Shown: positions 60,046 through 64,000 of the stretch, one piece after another | Position numbering within the stretch: position 1 is the stretch's first letter | How the letters are laid out: every line of letters starts with the position of its first letter | Source: Gammaproteobacteria bacterium | Lineage (GTDB): Bacteria; Pseudomonadota; Gammaproteobacteria; HK1 | Direction: 5' to 3' | Length of the DNA: 64,000 nucleotides | Assembly (NCBI GenBank): GCA_012103455.1 | Contig: WLWT01000001.1 | Span: forward strand, 2,156,001 to 2,220,000 | Notes under the pieces: model-generated | Seen by the model: the letters and a program-made list of their open reading frames with translations, nothing else | What the model was told of the DNA's origin: nothing | Database searches by the model: none | Program-made: the position numbers and the translations under genes

Positions 60046-60482
60046 GCATTCAGGGCTGCGTAACGGCGGGTCATTCGCAGCACCCGTATCGAGTAAGCGA
60101 TCCAGGCACCGATAAATAGGGCGACGAAGACCACGTCTATGGTGCCCCAGGATGGCCGTAGCCCCTCGGCTAGCAAATAAAGCACCGTCGCAAGCGGAGC
60201 CGATGCGGCATAGAGGGCAGCATATTGATGACGGGTGAAGCCCAGCACTATGCCGGCACAGGCGACGGAAAATGCATACAGGGCACCGCCGGTAGAGCGC
60301 GGCGTTGCCGCGGCGCCGATGGTAAGTGTAAGCGCTACGGCGCTGAACAATAGGGTGAGGAAGACGGCATAAGCGCCAGCTTCGTAGTGGATTTGTTCGC
60401 GAGTCAACGCATCCGCCGGCGTCAGATACGGCGTTTTGTTGTCATCCCAGACATATTTTTTGAGGAATTTGTCGAAGTCCAT
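60042..60482 (-). CDS. Small membrane protein linked to the TRAP operon
   Basis: A 146-residue protein with an N-terminal soluble part (MDFDKFLKKYVWDDNKTPYL) and four hydrophobic segments (YAVFLTLLFSAVALTLTIGA, ALYAFSVACAGIVLGF, ALYAASAPLATVLYLLAEGL, IDVVFVALFIGAWIAYSIRV). No family recognised. It lies 62 bp downstream of dctQ and overlaps the following small gene by 4 bp, so the three are likely one transcript. Possibly an accessory membrane factor for the transporter, by position only. Confidence 0.65.
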   Translation of the reverse strand: MDFDKFLKKYVWDDNKTPYLTPADALTREQIHYEAGAYAVFLTLLFSAVALTLTIGAAATPRSTGGALYAFSVACAGIVLGFTRHQYAALYAASAPLATVLYLLAEGLRPSWGTIDVVFVALFIGAWIAYSIRVLRMTRRYAALNA

Positions 60483-60544
60483 GGAGGGACCTCATACGCG
60501 GCGGCCACGCAAACTGTTGCCGCCTTTGCCTTCGATGCGGATGG

Positions 60545-61324
60545 CTAGACGTCTCGCAAATGGCCCGATTCCCGGGCCCTCTTCTCTAGCTGATCTTCCA
60601 CTTTGGACAGATCGAGCCGCTCTTTGCCTTCGATCTTGGTGCCCGTTTCCTCGGGCCAGTCCAGCGTCATCAATGGGAAGCGCTTGTCCGAGTCCTTGTG
60701 TCCGAACAACACGAAGGCCACTTGTAACCAGACGGATATGCCAGCGAGAAGGGCCAAGACCAGCCCCACAGCTAATACCGATTTAATGATCCACCGGTGA
60801 GATAGCCCGACTTGCGACGCGGAGATCTCACCGATGTTGTATGAATCGATGGCATACACAGAGGCGAAATACACCACGATTATGGTGTAAGGGATGAGGA
60901 AAAAAGTAAGGCCTATGAGTTCGGTCCACGCTTTGCGCCTGAAGCTCAAGTGTTCCCGCACCAGATCCACACGCACATGGGTATTGTGTATGTACCCATA
61001 GCCAAGAACCATAGCGAAGAGCACGGTATGTGAGTGCCACTCGAGTTCTTGGAGCAAGGTGGAGTCGAATAGCCGTCCAAAATTCTCTACCAGCCATACC
61101 TGAATGCCGACCCGCAGCCCCTCGGAGTTGGTCCACACCGCCTTGCGTGCGATAACGTCGAAGCAGGTGATGATCACGACCGGGACTATGAACCAGGCGC
61201 CGAAGCGTCCCAGGGTATCGACTACATATTGCAGGGCGCGCGATATTTTCAGGGTCAGCGGATAGTCATCAACGGCGAGCTGATTGACGGTGGGTGTTGC
61301 AGTGTTGGATGTTTGTTCTGACAT
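60545..61324 (-). CDS. dctQ: TRAP transporter small permease (DctQ)
   Basis: A 259-residue DctQ-type subunit with four transmembrane helices (about 43-60, 103-118, 139-160, 182-204). The conserved VDTLGRFGAWFIVPVVIITC, FDVIARKAVWTNSEG and LQELEWHSHTVLFAMVLGYG with HVRVDLV are typical of the small subunit. N- and C-terminal extensions are hydrophilic, longer than usual. It lies 22 bp after dctM on the minus strand and pairs with it to form the sodium-driven membrane part of the uptake system fed by the DctP receptor. Confidence 0.93.
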   Translation of the reverse strand: MSEQTSNTATPTVNQLAVDDYPLTLKISRALQYVVDTLGRFGAWFIVPVVIITCFDVIARKAVWTNSEGLRVGIQVWLVENFGRLFDSTLLQELEWHSHTVLFAMVLGYGYIHNTHVRVDLVREHLSFRRKAWTELIGLTFFLIPYTIIVVYFASVYAIDSYNIGEISASQVGLSHRWIIKSVLAVGLVLALLAGISVWLQVAFVLFGHKDSDKRFPLMTLDWPEETGTKIEGKERLDLSKVEDQLEKRARESGHLRDV

Positions 61325-61346
61325 GAGACTGGTCTCGCTTGCCGGC

Positions 61347-62849
61347 TTATCCGCCGTAGGTGCTAATGGAGAGATATAGCGCGATTTCCGGTTGCCAGAT
61401 GACAGCTATCAAACCGATGACCTGAAGGGTCACGAAGGGGATGATGCCTTTGTAGATGCTCTGGATTTTGATTTCCTTGGGCGCGATTCCTTTTAGATAG
61501 AACAAGGCAAAGCCGAACGGCGGCGTCAAGAATGATGTCTGCAAGTTGATGGACATCAAGATGATGAACCAGATCTTGATATGGGCCGGATCGACGTGTC
61601 CCTGGAAATCAAGACCCGCGACCAGTGGTGCGAATACCGGCAGCACGATCAGAGTGATCTCGATCCAGTCGAGGAAGAAACCCAGGAAGAAAGTGATCCC
61701 CATGAGCAAGAAGAGCAACCCCCACGAATCCAAACCGGCTTCGAAGATGAGGTGCTCTACGATGTCGTCACCGCCTAGGGAGCGGTACACATAAGCGAAG
61801 CAGGTGGCGCTGATGATGATGAAGAAAATCATCGCCACCGTGCGGGCCGAGGTATGACAAACACCCCGTAACACCGCGCCGGTCAGCCGGCCGTTGGCGG
61901 CGGCGAGCAGCATGGCGCCAAAAGCGCCCACCGCACCGGCCTCACTGGGGGTGGCAAAGCCGAACAGAATCGAGCCTTTGATCATGGTGATCAAGAGCAC
62001 GGGTGGAATGAAGGCTTTGAGAATGAGCGGGCGCATCTCATGGCTCGGCACGTGGAGCAAATTGGGCGGCAGCGGCGGTGCGAGTGCGGGTTTGATGGTT
62101 GCCGTAATCCACACGAACAGCAGGTATAGCGCGGCCAGCAACAGGCCGGGGCCGATGGCGGCCATGAACACATTACCCACCGATACTTGCAGCAAGTCCG
62201 CCATGATGATGAGCATGATGCTCGGTGGAATGAGAATACCCAGGGTGCCGGAGGCGGCAATGGAGCCGCAGGCGAGGCCGTGGCTGTAGCCTTGGCGCAT
62301 CATGGTCGGCAGCGCCAAAGCTGTCATCATGGTGACGGAAGCGCCGATGATGCCGGTCATGGCGGCTAACACCGTGCCCATGATGACCACGGCCAGGGCC
62401 AGTGAGCCGGGCACGCCTTTTAGCAGCACCTGCACGCAGTAGAGCAGATCATTGGCGATGCCGCTGCGCTCCATCATCACCCCCATGAAGACGAAGGCAG
62501 GTACCGCCACCAACACCAAGTTCTCCGCCGCGCCGCCCCAGATCCGCGGCAGGAAATTGAAGAACTCGATAAGCGCGAACATATCCAGGAAGTAGCCGAT
62601 GAGGCCGAACAGCAGCGCTAGGCCGCCGAGGATGAACGCGACCGGAAAGCCGGTGAACAGCAACGCTGCCAAGGTTGAAAACATCACCAGCGGTAGATAA
62701 TCCTGAGTCAGGTAGAGGATCGCCTCCTGACGCTCCGGCGTCTGACCGGAGATATAGAAAAAAGCGATGCCCGCGACCGCGAGCAAGACCACCATGGTGA
62801 CCAGCCCTACGGGAAATTCCTTGGCTGTGGGTTTAGTGGCTTCGGACAT
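61347..62849 (-). CDS. dctM: TRAP transporter large permease (DctM)
   Basis: A 500-residue DctM-type subunit with about twelve to thirteen membrane helices. FPVAFILGGLALLFGLIGYF is the first conserved membrane block, FVFMGVMMERSGIANDLLYC and TGIIGASVTMMTALALPTMM with GSIAASGTLGILIPPSIMLI are the hallmark re-entrant and substrate-path segments, and PFGFALFYLKGIAPKEIK closes the transport domain. Sits between dctP and dctQ. Together the three genes form a TRAP importer for a carboxylate; ligand not known. Confidence 0.95.
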   Translation of the reverse strand: MSEATKPTAKEFPVGLVTMVVLLAVAGIAFFYISGQTPERQEAILYLTQDYLPLVMFSTLAALLFTGFPVAFILGGLALLFGLIGYFLDMFALIEFFNFLPRIWGGAAENLVLVAVPAFVFMGVMMERSGIANDLLYCVQVLLKGVPGSLALAVVIMGTVLAAMTGIIGASVTMMTALALPTMMRQGYSHGLACGSIAASGTLGILIPPSIMLIIMADLLQVSVGNVFMAAIGPGLLLAALYLLFVWITATIKPALAPPLPPNLLHVPSHEMRPLILKAFIPPVLLITMIKGSILFGFATPSEAGAVGAFGAMLLAAANGRLTGAVLRGVCHTSARTVAMIFFIIISATCFAYVYRSLGGDDIVEHLIFEAGLDSWGLLFLLMGITFFLGFFLDWIEITLIVLPVFAPLVAGLDFQGHVDPAHIKIWFIILMSINLQTSFLTPPFGFALFYLKGIAPKEIKIQSIYKGIIPFVTLQVIGLIAVIWQPEIALYLSISTYGG

Positions 62850-62955
62850 AGTGCGTCACCGTGAGGTCTTACAGAACCGTTGTGAGTGAATAGACGGGCG
62901 GGAACCTGAGGTTTTAGGTCCCCGCCGAAAAAGCCGGGGTAGAGTGCTCCAGCCG

Positions 62956-62982
62956 CCACCCGGCCGCTTTCGGCCGCGGTGG
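62956..62982 (-). promoter_or_regulatory. GC-rich hairpin between dctP and dctM
   Basis: CCACC-CGGCCG and CGGCCG-c-GGTGG form an 11-bp stem with one bulge and a CTTT loop, in the gap between dctP and dctM. It lacks a T tract on the transcribed strand. In TRAP operons such hairpins can lower read-through so that the receptor is made in excess. A slightly different version (with CGGTCAAAAGCGG) follows the orphan dctP at 44.82 kb. Confidence 0.55.
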
Positions 62983-63025
62983 GTTGGTCTTATTGTCGTA
63001 AAAACGTGGGTCGTGAAAACCTGGT

Positions 63026-64000
63026 TTACTTGAGGTAAGTGGACTTCATGCGTTGGGCGTCGCCCCAGATGGCATAGTTCTTACGGAAAGCGTAGAACTG
63101 ATCGGCCACTTCTTTGAAGTATTCGTCTTTCGCCGACTCTTCTTCGACCACTGCGTTCCAAGCGGTTTCGAACTCAGCCAGTTGATCATCGCGCCAGCGC
63201 TGTACTGTCACACCGTGCTTTTTCTGCATTTCCTGCATGGCATCGGGGTTCTTCGCTTCGGTCTCAGCATAGGTATGGATGATGGCGTCGTTGAGAGCGA
63301 CTTGCAGGACGGCCTTGAAGTTGTCGGACAACTCGTCGTACTTCGCTTTGTTCATCAGCAGTTCGGAGCACGAGGTCTGCTGGTGCCAACCCGGGAAGTA
63401 GTTGTTCTTCGCGATTTGGTAAAAGCCGTAGTTGATGTCCATGGTCGGCATGGAGAACTCGGTGGCGTCGATAACGCCTTTCTCCAGCGCCGGATAGATG
63501 TCGGCACCCGCGAGTAGCTGGGTGGACACGCCTAGCTTGGTCATCACTTTGGCACCAAGACCGAAAAAACGCATCTTGAAACCTTTCAACTCGGCCAGCT
63601 CATTCACTGGCTCTTTGAACCAGCCAGAGGTTTCCGGGCCGATGCAAAAGCTGTCGAGTGCGGTCATGCCATGCTTGTTGTAGAGCTTTTCGCGCAGCTC
63701 TTGGCCGCCACCGAACCATTTCCATGCCAAGTACTCACCCACGCCGGGGCCGAAAGGAACGGCGGTGAAGAAGGAGACGGCCGGATGTTTGCCAGCGTGG
63801 TAACCGGGGGTGGTCCAGCACGATTCGATGGAGCCTTTGGAGACTGCGTCGAAGCACTCGAGGGCGGGAACCAATGCGCCCGGCTCGAAGTTCTTGATCT
63901 GGAATTTATTCTCGGTGATGGTTTTGACGTTGTTGACGAAGCGGATCGCCGAGGTGCCTAGATGGGGGACGGTTGCACCCCAGGCGTTTTGCATTTTCCA
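63026..64000 (-). CDS. dctP: TRAP transporter periplasmic binding protein (operon copy, 5' end beyond window)
   Basis: A DctP-family receptor that runs off the end of the window; the mature-domain start WKMQNAWGATVPHLGT is the last visible part, so about 35 residues including the signal peptide are outside. It is almost identical to the orphan copy at 43683-44759: of 322 shared residues six differ (Phe/Tyr, Gln/Glu, Ala/Ser, Lys/Thr, Ala/Glu, Asn/Gln). The similarity continues about 100 bp past the stop into the hairpin region. As the gene directly upstream of dctM and dctQ this is the original operon copy and would capture the substrate in the periplasm. Confidence 0.93.
   Translation of the reverse strand, partial: WKMQNAWGATVPHLGTSAIRFVNNVKTITENKFQIKNFEPGALVPALECFDAVSKGSIESCWTTPGYHAGKHPAVSFFTAVPFGPGVGEYLAWKWFGGGQELREKLYNKHGMTALDSFCIGPETSGWFKEPVNELAELKGFKMRFFGLGAKVMTKLGVSTQLLAGADIYPALEKGVIDATEFSMPTMDINYGFYQIAKNNYFPGWHQQTSCSELLMNKAKYDELSDNFKAVLQVALNDAIIHTYAETEAKNPDAMQEMQKKHGVTVQRWRDDQLAEFETAWNAVVEEESAKDEYFKEVADQFYAFRKNYAIWGDAQRMKSTYLK

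Overview
This 64 kb window is chromosomal DNA of a GC-rich bacterium. The TRAP carboxylate transporter, Tat-secreted amidohydrolase, c-type cytochrome, CaiA-type acyl-CoA dehydrogenases, enolase-superfamily dehydratases and MoxR/BatA-type operon suggest a heterotrophic proteobacterium, probably gammaproteobacterial. That placement is inference; no rRNA, tRNA or other phylogenetic marker was found. Insertion-sequence debris is unusually dense (IS4, IS5, IS21, IS110, IS256, IS630, IS1634 families, group II intron ends, MITE-like repeats), most of it decayed, so the genome has had many transpositions followed by pseudogenisation.

Layout. 0.7-2.8 kb: amidohydrolase plus cytochrome c. 2.8-4.2 kb: IS256 relic between two truncated genes. 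4.3-6.6 kb: an AT-rich AAA_13 ATPase resembling the RloC/PrrC anticodon nucleases, joined to the cut end of a sugar aminotransferase gene. 6.6-15.3 kb: a minus-strand surface-polysaccharide cluster for a CDP-6-deoxyhexose (rfbF, rfbG, epimerase, C-methyltransferases, glycosyltransferase, NDP-sugar reductase/epimerase). 15.8-26.9 kb: a tightly packed plus-strand operon of MoxR ATPase, DUF58 and two large von Willebrand A membrane proteins with three uncharacterised membrane or periplasmic partners. 27-31.4 kb: zinc alcohol dehydrogenase, enolase-superfamily enzyme, acyl-CoA dehydrogenase, mobB. 31.7-32.3 kb: ParDE module. 32.4-38.5 kb: an IS graveyard that surrounds an orphan Dam-like methylase and the remains of what may be its restriction partner. 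38.5-41.8 kb: DUF2461, phytanoyl-CoA dioxygenase family, SDR and FAH-family hydrolase. 42-45.6 kb: broken small genes, IS5 and IS4 relics around an orphan TRAP binding protein. 45.9-48.6 kb: acyl-CoA dehydrogenase and a glycosyltransferase. 48.6-52.5 kb: IS110 relic, then a short integron-like cassette array (two attC sites seen) carrying a RelBE-type module, a nucleoside-deoxyribosyltransferase-like protein and a DUF4258 pair. 53-56.6 kb: EamA exporter and an unusually long UxaA-type dehydratase. 56.8-58.2 kb: an apparently intact IS4-family element inserted in a 141-bp-type MITE. 58.3-64 kb: a second enolase-superfamily enzyme and a TRAP operon (dctP-dctM-dctQ plus two small membrane proteins) running off the end.

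How it fits together. The catabolic genes (TRAP uptake, two sugar-acid-dehydratase-type enolase-superfamily enzymes, UxaA-type dehydratase, SDR, FAH hydrolase) would suit import and breakdown of sugar acids or related carboxylates. The surface-sugar genes at 6.6-15.3 and 47.1-48.6 kb have been cut by mobile DNA. The most unusual features are the repeated insertion of IS4-type ends into one palindromic position of the MITE, the integrase-less cassette array, the RloC-like nuclease candidate, the duplicated UxaA enzyme, and the near-identical inverted second copy of dctP 18 kb away.
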